From an uncultured Prevotella sp. (GTDB lineage: Bacteria; Bacteroidota; Bacteroidia; Bacteroidales; Bacteroidaceae): a DNA stretch of 18,247 bases. Below are positions 6,960-14,421 of this stretch, piece after piece. Position 1 is the first letter of the stretch. Each line of letters opens with the position of its first letter. Where the stretch lies: positions 1 to 18,247 of the forward strand of contig USSA01000045.1 in the NCBI GenBank assembly GCA_900557255.1, written 5' to 3'. The notes under the pieces are model-generated. The model did not search any database, had not been told where the DNA came from, and saw only the letters and a list, made by a program, of their open reading frames with translations. The position numbers were made by a program, and so were the translations under genes.

Positions 6960-8485
6960 TAGCTTACGCGATTCAACTTCTTGATGATAGAGAAGATGAA
7001 GAGAGCTGAAACCAAACAGATACCTGCGAGAACACCCCAGATGGCAATGAGGTTGAAGTTCTGACCCCACATGATGCCAGGAATCATAACCAACTGGTTA
7101 CCGATGGCTGTTGCACCAAACCAGAGACCCATCATCAAACCAGCATACTTTGGAGGAGCTACCTTCGATACAAACGAAATACCGATTGGAGAAAGTAGAA
7201 GCTCTGCGAATGTAAGGATGAGGTATGTAGAGATGAGGAGGTTAGCACTTACACGTGTACCCTCTGTAGCAGGATTGCCCTGTGTCAAAGGAAGCTCCAA
7301 ACCCATAGAACCTACAGCCATCCATACAAAACCGAGAGCAGCAACGAGCATACCCAAGCCAATCTTCTCTGGCGATGTAGGCTCCTTGCCAATCCTGTGG
7401 AGCCATGAGAACAAAGCAACGCTCACTGGTGTTAATGCCACAACATAGCATGGGTTGAACTGCTGGAAGATAGGAGCCTCAACATCTACGGCACCTTCAA
7501 GGTTGCTGTACTTGTAGAAGAGGAAAGCGATGGCAGCAACGATGACGCCAAGAGAGATGCCCTTACCCTTACCAGTCTTGCTCTGTGCCAGACCGAAACA
7601 ACCGTAAACCACGAATATGCAGGCTACGAGGTTGGTAACATCGAACGCCATTGACTGCAGACCCTCTGAAGTCTTCTGTGTATAATCGCGGGCAAAGAGT
7701 GTCAATGTATTACCGTTCTGATGGAAAGCCATCCAGAAGAAGATAACCACAGCGAATACGAGACAGAGGCAGATGATGCGCTCCTTGGTCTCAGCCTTAG
7801 AAAGTTTGTTTGTCTCCTTAGCAGAAGTCTTATCATCCTTACTCTTGGTCTCTGAAGCAAGAACATGCTTGTATGTAAAGCTGAAAGCATAGTAGATAGC
7901 GATACTGAAAATCAGTGAAGCACAAGCCACAGCGAAAGCGAAGTGGTATGAATCTGCCACCGACACGCTCAGGCTCTCCTGCCCCCACTTCATAATCTTG
8001 ATGGCAGCAGTAGGAGCAAACATAGCACCGATGTTGATAGCCATATAGAAGAGTGAGAAACCGGAATCACGTTTGCTGGCATACTGTGGCTCATCATAGA
8101 GACGGCCTACCATCACCTGCAGATTACCCTTGAACAGACCGGTTCCCAAAGCGATGAGAATAAGTGAAATACCCATAGCAGCAACGGCAACGGTTTCCTT
8201 GCCAAGAGGAAGTGAGAGAACAAGATAGCCAATGAACATGATGAAGATACCTGTAGTAACCATACGTCCAAAGCCAAACTTGTCGGCTGCGATACCACCG
8301 ATGATAGGAAGGAAATAAACCATCATCAGGAATGTAGAGTAAATAGTACTTGCCAATCCGGTTTCAAAACCGAAGTTGGCCTGCAAATAAAGCAAGAACA
8401 CAGCAAGCATGGTGTAATAGCCGAAACGCTCACCCGTGTTTGCCAAAGCTAAGGCCCACAGACCTTTTGGTTGATTCTCAAACAT
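6959..8485 (-). CDS. POT/PTR2-family peptide transporter (MFS)
   Basis: A 508-residue polytopic membrane protein. The N-terminal helix carries NTGERFGYYTM (residues 16-26), the POT signature. The PTR2 segment FSLFYMAINIGAMFAP lies between about residues 143 and 158. The MFS loop motif appears as GGIAADKFGFGR. A polar, lysine-rich loop (ETKSKDDKTSAKETNKLSK) joins the two halves. Family members import di- and tripeptides driven by protons. The usual ExxER proton-coupling motif is altered: its first Glu is Asn16 here, which may change coupling. The gene has a good promoter and is followed by an overlapping 34-codon ORF. Its neighbour is a secreted dipeptidyl-peptidase, whose products would be suitable substrates. 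Confidence 0.92.
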   Translation of the reverse strand: MFENQPKGLWALALANTGERFGYYTMLAVFLLYLQANFGFETGLASTIYSTFLMMVYFLPIIGGIAADKFGFGRMVTTGIFIMFIGYLVLSLPLGKETVAVAAMGISLILIALGTGLFKGNLQVMVGRLYDEPQYASKRDSGFSLFYMAINIGAMFAPTAAIKIMKWGQESLSVSVADSYHFAFAVACASLIFSIAIYYAFSFTYKHVLASETKSKDDKTSAKETNKLSKAETKERIICLCLVFAVVIFFWMAFHQNGNTLTLFARDYTQKTSEGLQSMAFDVTNLVACIFVVYGCFGLAQSKTGKGKGISLGVIVAAIAFLFYKYSNLEGAVDVEAPIFQQFNPCYVVALTPVSVALFSWLHRIGKEPTSPEKIGLGMLVAALGFVWMAVGSMGLELPLTQGNPATEGTRVSANLLISTYLILTFAELLLSPIGISFVSKVAPPKYAGLMMGLWFGATAIGNQLVMIPGIMWGQNFNLIAIWGVLAGICLVSALFIFSIIKKLNRVS

Positions 8486-8543
8486 AATTTTTTGTATTAT
8501 TGTTATTTTATTATTTAGTTATTCTTTTCTCGCAATTTTTGTG

Positions 8544-8574
8544 CAAAGATACATAAATTATTCCATATTTCAAA
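8544..8574 (-). promoter_or_regulatory. Bacteroidota-type promoter for the POT transporter
   Basis: On the minus strand TTTG (complement of 8571-8574), a 19-bp spacer, then TATCTTTG (complement of 8544-8551). The transcript should start near 8537, about 50 nt before the ATG at 8485. Confidence 0.8.
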
Positions 8575-8700
8575 CTTATTGCACAAAAAACCGCACTTCA
8601 CATAGCATTTTTCTACTAGAAACTGGCTAAAATTCTAAAAAACAGACAAATCAGATAAAAAAAATCCGTTTATATTACAACGTAATTGCATTTTTTTTCG

Positions 8701-8708
8701 TACCTTTG
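8701..8708 (+). promoter_or_regulatory. -7 box for the sigma factor gene
   Basis: TACCTTTG matches TAnnTTTG. No TTTG is present at the usual spacing. A TTG at 8686-8688 is too close, at 12 bp. Transcription would start near 8715, leaving a leader of about 75 nt. The 302-bp gap between the two divergent genes otherwise holds only this box and the POT promoter. Confidence 0.55.
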
Positions 8709-8714
8709 CACCCC

Positions 8715-8765
8715 GAAACCATGAGGAGGTTTCAGGATACACAAAAATACTTCAAAAAATTCTAA
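8715..8765 (+). other. Leader of the sigma factor gene: small hairpin and 14-codon upstream ORF
   Basis: GAAACC (8715-8720) and GGTTTC (8728-8733) can pair around a 7-nt loop at the predicted start of the transcript. An ATG in that loop (8721) opens a short frame, MRRFQDTQKYFKKF, ending with TAA at 8763-8765, 22 nt before the sigma factor ATG. The short ORF could be translated nearly leaderless, or it could be chance. Confidence 0.3.
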
Positions 8766-8787
8766 ATAGAAAGGTAAAAGGATATTT

Positions 8788-9663
8788 ATGAGACAACTTA
8801 AGATTAGTAAGAGTATAACCAACCGTTCCAGTGAAGCACTCGACAAGTACTTGGTGGAGATTGGTAGAGAGCCTATGGTCTCTATCGATGAAGAAATCGA
8901 ACTTGCCCAGAAGATTCGCAAAGGCGGTCGTGAGGGAGAACGTGCCAAAGAGAAATTGGTAAAAGCAAACCTTCGTTTCGTTGTATCTGTTGCTAAGCAA
9001 TATCAGCACCAAGGTCTTTCTCTTACCGACCTCATCGATGAGGGTAACATCGGTTTGGTAAAGGCTGCTGAAAAGTTTGACGAGACCCGCGGTTTTAAGT
9101 TTATCTCATACGCTGTATGGTGGATTCGTCAGAGCATCCTGCAGGCTATTGCTGAGCAGAGCCGTATCGTTCGCCTGCCTTTGAACCAGGTAGGTGCATT
9201 GAGTAAGATTAGTGCAGAAATCAGTAAGTTTGAGCAGGAGAACCAGCGCAAACCTTCTGTTGCTGAGCTTGCTCAAATTACAAAGATGGAAGAAAGCAAG
9301 ATTGACCAGACTATCAAGGCTGACAATCACCACATGAGTATCGATGCTCCATTCGGTAGCGATGATGATGACAATGCTATGGTCGACGTGATGGCTTCGG
9401 GTGATGACAGCCGTACCGACAAGGGTGTAGACTTCGAGTCTATGGCGAGCGAGCTTGACCGCGTTCTCAATTCTGTATTGAAAGACCGTGAGCGCAAGAT
9501 TCTGTGCTACTGCTATGGCATCGGTTGCCACGAAAAGGGTTTGGAGGAAATCGGCAGCGAGTTCAACCTTACCCGTGAGCGTGTTCGCCAGATTCGCGAA
9601 AAGAGTATCATCAAGCTCCGTGATAGCGGTAAGATCAAAATCTTGATGAAGTACTTGGGATAA
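8788..9663 (+). CDS. rpoD: RpoD-family RNA polymerase sigma factor (short Bacteroidota type)
   Basis: The 291-residue protein starts directly with the sigma region 1.2-like [12 protein letters not shown] and lacks region 1.1, as is usual for the primary sigma factors of this phylum. Region 2 spans about 57-125, with [21 protein letters not shown] and the -10 recognition helix [14 protein letters not shown]. Region 3 follows with [17 protein letters not shown]. Region 4 ends in the helix-turn-helix [22 protein letters not shown] (about 252-273). Regions 2 and 3 are very close to housekeeping RpoD. Region 4.1 ([17 protein letters not shown], with three cysteines) and an acidic stretch (191-195) look unlike the usual version. 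It may therefore be the primary factor or a close paralogue; the symbol is given on family membership. Confidence 0.85.
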   Translation: MRQLKISKSITNRSSEALDKYLVEIGREPMVSIDEEIELAQKIRKGGREGERAKEKLVKANLRFVVSVAKQYQHQGLSLTDLIDEGNIGLVKAAEKFDETRGFKFISYAVWWIRQSILQAIAEQSRIVRLPLNQVGALSKISAEISKFEQENQRKPSVAELAQITKMEESKIDQTIKADNHHMSIDAPFGSDDDDNAMVDVMASGDDSRTDKGVDFESMASELDRVLNSVLKDRERKILCYCYGIGCHEKGLEEIGSEFNLTRERVRQIREKSIIKLRDSGKIKILMKYLG

Positions 9664-9668
9664 TTTAA

Positions 9669-9716
9669 GTGAAGAGTGAAGAACGAAGAGTGAAGAATTC
9701 TTTTGCTTTTCTTCAC
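9669..9716 (+). repeat. Heptad repeat after the sigma factor stop, with inverted final copy
   Basis: Four consecutive 7-mers, GTGAAGA, GTGAAGA, ACGAAGA and GTGAAGA, fill 9669-9696, starting 5 nt after the sigma factor TAA. A reverse-complement copy, TCTTCAC, lies at 9710-9716, so the last direct copy can pair with it around a 13-nt loop. Confidence 0.9.
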
Positions 9717-9780
9717 TAGGGTTTGAAGACGAGAGAAAATTAGATAAAAACTAAGTTGCTCATAGCAATGAAAGTAAAAA

Positions 9781-9817
9781 AGGGCAATCAGTTGGTTCAT
9801 CCCAACCTGATTACCCT
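9781..9817 (+). terminator. Intrinsic terminator after the sigma factor gene
   Basis: Arms 9781-9795 (AGGGCAATCAGTTGG) and 9802-9817 pair with one mismatch and one bulged C around a 6-nt loop. An A-run precedes the hairpin and TTTCTCTTTC follows it. It lies 117 nt past the sigma factor stop and between convergent genes, so it may also serve the WG-repeat gene on the minus strand. Confidence 0.75.
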
Positions 9818-9842
9818 TTCTCTTTCAAGCCTTGCGCCTCAA

Positions 9843-9885
9843 CTAATTGTACATTTTAATTGTACACATCTTAATTGTACACATC
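9843..9885 (-). repeat. Period-15 repeat after the WG-repeat gene stop
   Basis: Two perfect copies of TTAATTGTACACATC (9856-9870 and 9871-9885) are preceded by a degenerate 13-nt copy (9843-9855), as written on the plus strand. The block ends 1 nt from the TAA of the minus-strand gene. Confidence 0.9.
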
Positions 9886-9886
9886 A

Positions 9887-10561
9887 TTAACTATTCACAA
9901 AGTTACCAGTCTTGTCAAGAAATCCGTTCTCGCCATCTTTTGATGCTTCGAAGTAAGGATATTCATCACGCAAGCAAATTTCGTCGTAAAGGAAATCCGC
10001 CACTACCGTATCGTTACCATCCGGCATTACCAGTCCCATCTTTCCATTCTTCTCAGCTATTACCGGCATGATGCTCAAGTCATCATTATAAATGTAGCAT
10101 GTGCGCAAGAAATCATAACTTGGCGAGAGCATGATATTGCCTTGATGATCTTTCATACCAAACTTTCCATCCTGCTCAAATACCTCATGATACTGAATGT
10201 ATTTCGCCTTGATGCGTAGGTAATAGAAAACCATCTTGCGCTTATCGTTGACAAAATCCAGCATATACTGGAAGGTATCACAATAGTTGGCTACCGAACG
10301 GACCAGAATCATCTTCAAGTCAAGACCATCCAATGCTTTTCTGTTCAGATCAATATACTTGGCTATCGCCTTCTCCTTCTCTGGTACAGAGAGGCTAGCT
10401 AGCCTTTCTTCAAATTTCAACATAGCTTGCTTGGTACCCGACATACCCTTAATATACCGGTGTATCTGTCTGCCCATCTCTGAACATACAAACTTGTCAA
10501 TCTCCTGCTGCTCTATCGGGTCAGCATAGTCCTTAATCAATGATTCAGGTGTCGCATTCAT
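9887..10561 (-). CDS. WG-repeat-like protein of unknown function
   Basis: A 224-residue soluble protein without signal peptide or membrane helix. The N-terminal 130 residues are helical and charged and resemble no domain I recognise. The C-terminal part shows three short beta-type repeats of the WG (KWG) kind: FEQDGKFGMKDHQGNIMLSP, then IAEKNGKMGLVMPDGN, then FEASKDGENGFLDKTGNFVNS (last residues). Each has a Gly-Lys/Glu-hydrophobic-Gly core followed by a polar turn. Such repeats are common in Bacteroidota proteins of unknown role. The ATG at 10559-10561 follows AAAGGAAAT, a modest ribosome-binding site. The gene is downstream of the MFS transporter on the same strand, separated by 122 nt of repeat-rich sequence, so co-transcription is uncertain. 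Confidence 0.7.
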   Translation of the reverse strand: MNATPESLIKDYADPIEQQEIDKFVCSEMGRQIHRYIKGMSGTKQAMLKFEERLASLSVPEKEKAIAKYIDLNRKALDGLDLKMILVRSVANYCDTFQYMLDFVNDKRKMVFYYLRIKAKYIQYHEVFEQDGKFGMKDHQGNIMLSPSYDFLRTCYIYNDDLSIMPVIAEKNGKMGLVMPDGNDTVVADFLYDEICLRDEYPYFEASKDGENGFLDKTGNFVNS

Positions 10562-10603
10562 GGTTATTTCCTTTCTTTTAAAAATTACACTTTCAAAGAT
10601 TTA

Positions 10604-10683
10604 GAAGAACAAAGAGCAAACGGATTCTACACTCTTCGTTTTTTACTCTTCACTCAATTTGCTCTTTGTTCTTCGCTCTTCAC
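10604..10683 (-). repeat. Heptad repeat after the MFS gene stop, folded as a 17-bp perfect inverted repeat
   Basis: Reading the minus strand directly after the MFS stop gives GTGAAGA, GCGAAGA, ACAAAGA and GCAAATT, matching the order and sense of the repeat behind the sigma factor gene. The arms 10604-10620 and 10658-10674 are perfect 17-nt reverse complements (GAAGAACAAAGAGCAAA on the plus strand). The 37-nt loop also contains GAGTGAAGAG- and ACGAAGAG-like units. It may work as a transcript-end hairpin, although no clean T-run follows. Confidence 0.85.
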
Positions 10684-12060
10684 TTATTTCACATTAGGCT
10701 TCTGCAATCCATATCCCTTTCTCTTATCTTCAAACAAGAGGAGGAAAGCGATGAGGATGGCTACTACTCCGAAACCGGCAAAGATAGTCATCGTCTGGGT
10801 ATAGTTGATGGTGCCGTCGGCTGCGGTATTCGCCTGGTTTACCTTACCAATCCATACCGGAATGAGAGCCAGTCCGATGTTCTGGATGTAGAAGATAAGA
10901 GCGTATGCAGTTCCTAAGAGTTTCATTGGAATAATCTTTGGCACAGATGGCCACATGGCTGATGGTACCAGTCCAAAGGCTACGCCAAGAATGAGCATCA
11001 GTACGATAGCGAGCATCCAAGAGTTGATTGGCAGGGCAAACATGACGTGCACAAAGGTCAGGAGGCAACTGCCGATAATCATCAGCGTAGCACCCTTGCC
11101 ATACTTATCGTATATACTACCGAAGAGCGGTGTGAGGAAGATGGTACCGAAAGGCAACATTGCAGGAATCAGACCTGCCATATTAGCATCCACACCATAC
11201 TTGAAAATCATCAGCTTGGTAGCAAACTTCAGGAATGGGAATACGCCTGCATAGAACATCAGGCAGAGTACAGCCACATACCAGAAACCTACAGTCTTGA
11301 AAAGACCTCCCAAGTCTGAGAACTTGAAACCTTCTTCCGGCTCAGTAGCCACAGCTGCTACAGAAGCATCCTCCTTCTTGTCCATCACGCAATAAACCAG
11401 ATAAACCAGTACACCAGCGCAAAGCAATACAGCGCCCAAAGCAACAGAAGCAGATACTCCGCCCATTGCCTTGGCAAAAGGAAGAGAAGCACTCAGGGCT
11501 GCAGCAGTTCCCAAACGAGCCGTAGCAACCTGTACACCCATTGCCAGAGCTAACTCATGGCCCGTAAACCACTTCACGATAACCTTGCTCACTGTGATAC
11601 CGCATATCTCGCATCCTACACCATAGATGGCAAAGCCAAGAGCAGCTATCACTACCTGCGTACTATAAGTACCGAAGAATGGCACAGCAACCATTCCGTC
11701 AAACTCATGACCTAAAGCATACCACTTCAACAAGGCTCCACCAAACATCAGGACGGTAGAAAGGATACCAGTGAAACGGATGCCAAACTTATCGAGGATA
11801 AGACCACCGAAGAAGAGGAGCAGGAGGAACACATTGAAGTATCCGTAAGCTCCAGAGAAGAAGCCGTATTCATCCGAATTCCATCCGAGTCCGAGACCAT
11901 TCTCTGCTCCCTTGGCTGCTGTCAAGAGAGGCTCCAGTGGAGACATTACATCTGTAAAAAAGTAACCGAACATCATCGTGATACTCACGATGAGGAGGGC
12001 GGTCCAGCGAGCTGACTTAGAGTCGCTCAATTTCATCTGCATTTTTTCTGTTGTACTCAT
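10684..12060 (-). CDS. MFS transporter of unknown substrate
   Basis: A 458-residue protein with about twelve hydrophobic helices. The major-facilitator loop motif occurs after helix 2 (GGLILDKFGIRFTG) and again in the second half (GSIYDKYGKGA). A charged central loop (MDKKEDASVAAVATEPEEG) separates the halves. The C-terminus is short and basic. It belongs to the general MFS class; substrate and direction cannot be told from sequence. The ATG at 12058-12060 is preceded by an A-rich leader. The gene lies 63 nt downstream of the PorT-like gene on the same strand. The gap contains a palindrome and a heptad repeat, so it may be co-transcribed with that gene or have its own regulation. Confidence 0.88.
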   Translation of the reverse strand: MSTTEKMQMKLSDSKSARWTALLIVSITMMFGYFFTDVMSPLEPLLTAAKGAENGLGLGWNSDEYGFFSGAYGYFNVFLLLLFFGGLILDKFGIRFTGILSTVLMFGGALLKWYALGHEFDGMVAVPFFGTYSTQVVIAALGFAIYGVGCEICGITVSKVIVKWFTGHELALAMGVQVATARLGTAAALSASLPFAKAMGGVSASVALGAVLLCAGVLVYLVYCVMDKKEDASVAAVATEPEEGFKFSDLGGLFKTVGFWYVAVLCLMFYAGVFPFLKFATKLMIFKYGVDANMAGLIPAMLPFGTIFLTPLFGSIYDKYGKGATLMIIGSCLLTFVHVMFALPINSWMLAIVLMLILGVAFGLVPSAMWPSVPKIIPMKLLGTAYALIFYIQNIGLALIPVWIGKVNQANTAADGTINYTQTMTIFAGFGVVAILIAFLLLFEDKRKGYGLQKPNVK

Positions 12061-12076
12061 TTTTTTTCAAAACATA

Positions 12077-12097
12077 AATGATAAACCCGTTATCATT
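12077..12097. repeat. 8-bp inverted repeat upstream of the MFS gene
   Basis: AATGATAA (12077-12084) and TTATCATT (12090-12097) are perfect reverse complements around ACCCG. The motif lies 17 bp upstream of the MFS start. It may be an operator or a weak hairpin at the end of the preceding gene. One arm overlaps the heptad repeat, so it may simply derive from it. Confidence 0.5.
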
Positions 12098-12125
12098 ATT
12101 AATTATCAATTATTAATTATCATCT
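12091..12125 (-). repeat. Heptad repeat after the PorT-like gene stop
   Basis: Five consecutive 7-mers, TATCATT, ATTAATT, ATCAATT, ATTAATT and ATCATCT, as written on the plus strand. The block runs into the TAG stop of the minus-strand barrel gene. Confidence 0.85.
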
Positions 12126-12885
12126 ATTTCCGTTTCACGTTCTTCGTTCTGGTGATATCAAAGAGATAAGAGAGTTTCAGAACAATCTGTCCGTAGTTAC
12201 TCTTTCCGAAATAATCACGCTTAGAAGCACCGTAGATATTTCCCAGACCATAGTAGTATCGGGCTTCGGCAAGGAAATGCCCCACCTTCGGAATACTGTA
12301 TTCAGCACCCAGACCCAGGGCGATACCATAATCGAGCTTGTTCTTGACTGCCATCGTATCCTGAGCCACCACCGGACTTACACGGTTATTGTCGGTTGCC
12401 GGCATGTGCTCTACCGAGAAGTTGGTCTTCTGCGAATCACTCAGATAGAGTCCAAACTGCGGACCGGCATTCACGAAGATATTCAGTCCTCTTGTCTCCC
12501 TACCCCATGCCAGATGCGCAAAGATTGGCACCTGAATATAGTTGATGGTACGCTTGTAAGCCATCGCCTCTTTGGTTTCGGTGATAATCACCGGATTATT
12601 CTCCATATCCAGGATATCCTCTTCCCATCCTGCCTGCGAATAGTTTACCTCGGCATAGATAGAACAGATGGTCTTGAAATATTTCTCGCAGGTATATCTC
12701 ATCGAGAAACCGCCCGTCAGTCCGCCGTGCTGCTTCTGCTGTACCTCGGGTGTGAATCCTACGCTACTCATCATATAGCCCCCATTAAAACCAATGGCGA
12801 AATCACTACGATGTTCTCCTATCTGTGCCGAAACTGGAATTCCGAAGATGAGCATCAGAATCAGCAGCCCAATATTTCTATTCAT
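12124..12885 (-). CDS. PorT-family outer-membrane beta-barrel protein
   Basis: A 253-residue protein with a signal peptide (MNRNIGLLILMLIFGIPVSA, then Q). Alternating-residue strands follow, typical of an eight-stranded OMP_b-brl_2/PorT barrel: FAIGFNGGYMMSSVGF, GGFSMRYTCEKYF, INYIQVPIFAHLAWG, LDYGIALGLGAEYSI, and near the end GQIVLKLSYLF. Many members of this family have no known function. P. gingivalis PorT itself is needed for type IX secretion. The strict orthologue cannot be claimed, although a T9SS sorting-domain protein is encoded nearby at 14447. The ATG at 12883-12885 is chosen; a TTG two codons upstream is unlikely to be used. It lies 41 nt behind the LysM gene, with no room for a promoter, so the two form an operon. 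Confidence 0.8.
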   Translation of the reverse strand: MNRNIGLLILMLIFGIPVSAQIGEHRSDFAIGFNGGYMMSSVGFTPEVQQKQHGGLTGGFSMRYTCEKYFKTICSIYAEVNYSQAGWEEDILDMENNPVIITETKEAMAYKRTINYIQVPIFAHLAWGRETRGLNIFVNAGPQFGLYLSDSQKTNFSVEHMPATDNNRVSPVVAQDTMAVKNKLDYGIALGLGAEYSIPKVGHFLAEARYYYGLGNIYGASKRDYFGKSNYGQIVLKLSYLFDITRTKNVKRK

Positions 12886-12926
12886 TATCAACTATAAATT
12901 GTAAACTATAAATTGTAAACTATAAA
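12886..12926 (-). repeat. Heptad repeat filling the whole spacer between two genes
   Basis: Alternating 7-mers AACTATA and AATTGTA (plus-strand reading) run from 12890 to 12924. They occupy almost all of the 41 nt between the LysM gene stop (TAG, 12927-12929) and the barrel gene ATG (12885). The period is 7 with an alternation of 14. Confidence 0.9.
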
Positions 12927-14321
12927 CTAGTACTTCACCGCCTCTATCTGATGATTAAAGGTATAGTGAATCAACTGGAAACTCTTGTTCTTGTATCCTC
13001 CCCTACTGGTCTTCTCGAAACGGAGTGGAGTCTGCACAGGCTGGTAAGTCATCTGCTGGCGCTCACCTGTAAAGTTCTTGCCATATCTCTTGACACCCTG
13101 AATCAGATACATTCCGTGATCGAAACCGGTGATGGCGAATCTTGGCTGTGCCACCATCATAGGCTGATGGAACCATCGCTCATAACGGCTCTCAAGCGCC
13201 TTGGTCTGTGCTGAGTTCGGGTTATAATAGAAGGTGGAAGGGATATAAGTATCATACTTATAGAATCTTTCCAGATTATACTTGGCATACATCAGCCATT
13301 CGGTATAGCCGAAGAGCGAAATAGCTGCACCCGGATACTTCGCATCAAATTCGTCGAGCTTGTTCAATACCTGAGTCAACTGTGGCGAACGTCCCGTATT
13401 CAGGATAATCACATTCTGCTTGGAAGGCATGAAAGCCTTGGCAAACTGCTCGATGCTTGAATTCACATTGGTGATGCTATAATTGATTTTCCTGCGTTCC
13501 AGTTCCTTGCGCAGACCGAACGTAAAGTTGCCCTTTCTCGAAGTAGAATCATTGCAGTCTACAAAGATAGGATGCACATTGGTAAAACGGCTCAGGAATG
13601 CCTTGATGGTCGCATCATTCAGCGCATCATCGCTCTGATAAACCTGGAAAATCTCTTTGTTTCTTTCTACATCATCTCCGCTGATAGAGAACGGAATCAC
13701 CATTTTGATGCCGTAGTTCTTGCAGAAGTTGGTCAGCGGAGCCACCTGCTTGGTATAAAGCGGACCAAAGATGATGTCGCATTGGTTAGCACCTTCCTGC
13801 AAGAGTGTATTCCGGATATCAGCATCAATAGGAACATTCCAGGCACGCACATCTATATCGGTGCCCTGCTGCTTCAGGGTTTCGCAAGCCAGCAGCAATC
13901 CGCGGTAATACTCCACCATTCGCTTGCCGTCGCCATCAACATTATGCAAAGGTAACATCACGCCTACCTTTACCGCATTTCTGGCAACTGCAGCCTTTGA
14001 GGTTGCCGGAGCTGTAGCAGTTTTCTGAACCGTCGCCCCATTCCCCGACTTCTGACCATTCACCTGATTAGGATTCTTCTGGTCTTTGGTGTATGGAATA
14101 AAGAGCGTAGCTCCCTTCTGCAGCATGTATCCCTCACGCTTCATCTCCGGATTGGCATCCATCAGTTCAGGAAGGCTCAATCCATATTTGTTGGCGATAC
14201 CAAAGATGGTATCTTTCTTTTTAACCGTGTAAATGTCGCGCCATTTTACAGTCTGCGCGCCAATGCTGACACTGAGCAGAAGCCCAACGAGCAGCAGGAA
14301 ATATCTCATTTTTTGTCTCAT
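12927..14321 (-). CDS. LysM protein with periplasmic-binding-protein (type 1) fold
   Basis: The chosen 464-residue protein begins MRQKMRYFLLLVGLLLSVS, a Sec signal peptide ending near IGAQ. A LysM domain follows at about 31-77 (YTVKKKDTIFGIANKYGLSL, then LQKGATLFIPY), which binds peptidoglycan. A low-complexity linker leads to a type 1 periplasmic-binding fold (about 118-464: VKVGVMLPLHN, CDIIFGPLYTKQVAPL, NVIILNTGRSPQLTQVLNKL, AITGFDHGMYLIQGV). The same fold is used by LivK-type receptors and by LpoA, an activator of peptidoglycan synthases. With LysM attached and no ABC transporter genes nearby, a cell-wall role seems more likely than amino-acid uptake; this is inference. An ATG at 14360 would add 13 residues but sits about 5 nt from the predicted transcript start, so 14321 is preferred. 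Confidence 0.82.
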   Translation of the reverse strand: MRQKMRYFLLLVGLLLSVSIGAQTVKWRDIYTVKKKDTIFGIANKYGLSLPELMDANPEMKREGYMLQKGATLFIPYTKDQKNPNQVNGQKSGNGATVQKTATAPATSKAAVARNAVKVGVMLPLHNVDGDGKRMVEYYRGLLLACETLKQQGTDIDVRAWNVPIDADIRNTLLQEGANQCDIIFGPLYTKQVAPLTNFCKNYGIKMVIPFSISGDDVERNKEIFQVYQSDDALNDATIKAFLSRFTNVHPIFVDCNDSTSRKGNFTFGLRKELERRKINYSITNVNSSIEQFAKAFMPSKQNVIILNTGRSPQLTQVLNKLDEFDAKYPGAAISLFGYTEWLMYAKYNLERFYKYDTYIPSTFYYNPNSAQTKALESRYERWFHQPMMVAQPRFAITGFDHGMYLIQGVKRYGKNFTGERQQMTYQPVQTPLRFEKTSRGGYKNKSFQLIHYTFNHQIEAVKY

Positions 14322-14371
14322 ATCACAAGATTTTTTTAACGATATCTTCAAATATTTCATGTTTTCATCTG

Positions 14372-14403
14372 CAAAAATACAAAAAATCTTGCATCTGACG
14401 CAA
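14372..14403 (-). promoter_or_regulatory. Promoter for the LysM gene operon
   Basis: The minus strand has TTG (complement of 14401-14403), a 21-bp spacer, then TATTTTTG (complement of 14372-14379). The transcript would start near 14365. It should cover the LysM and PorT-like genes at least. Confidence 0.55.
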
Positions 14404-14421
14404 TATCTCTCATCTTTTTAT

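Noticed and set aside
6960..7070. N-terminal extension of the small membrane ORF to 71 codons
   Set aside because: The extension overlaps the end of the POT transporter in another frame and has no membrane or domain character; the ATG at 6957-6959 in the TAATG overlap is the sensible start.
8575..8700. Search for an RNA gene or riboswitch in the divergent spacer
   Set aside because: The stretch is A/T-rich without stable paired segments or recognisable tRNA or riboswitch motifs.
14322..14360. Thirteen extra N-terminal codons for the LysM protein
   Set aside because: The start would be about 5 nt from the predicted transcript start and would put a long charged segment before the signal peptide. 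Kept only as an alternative.
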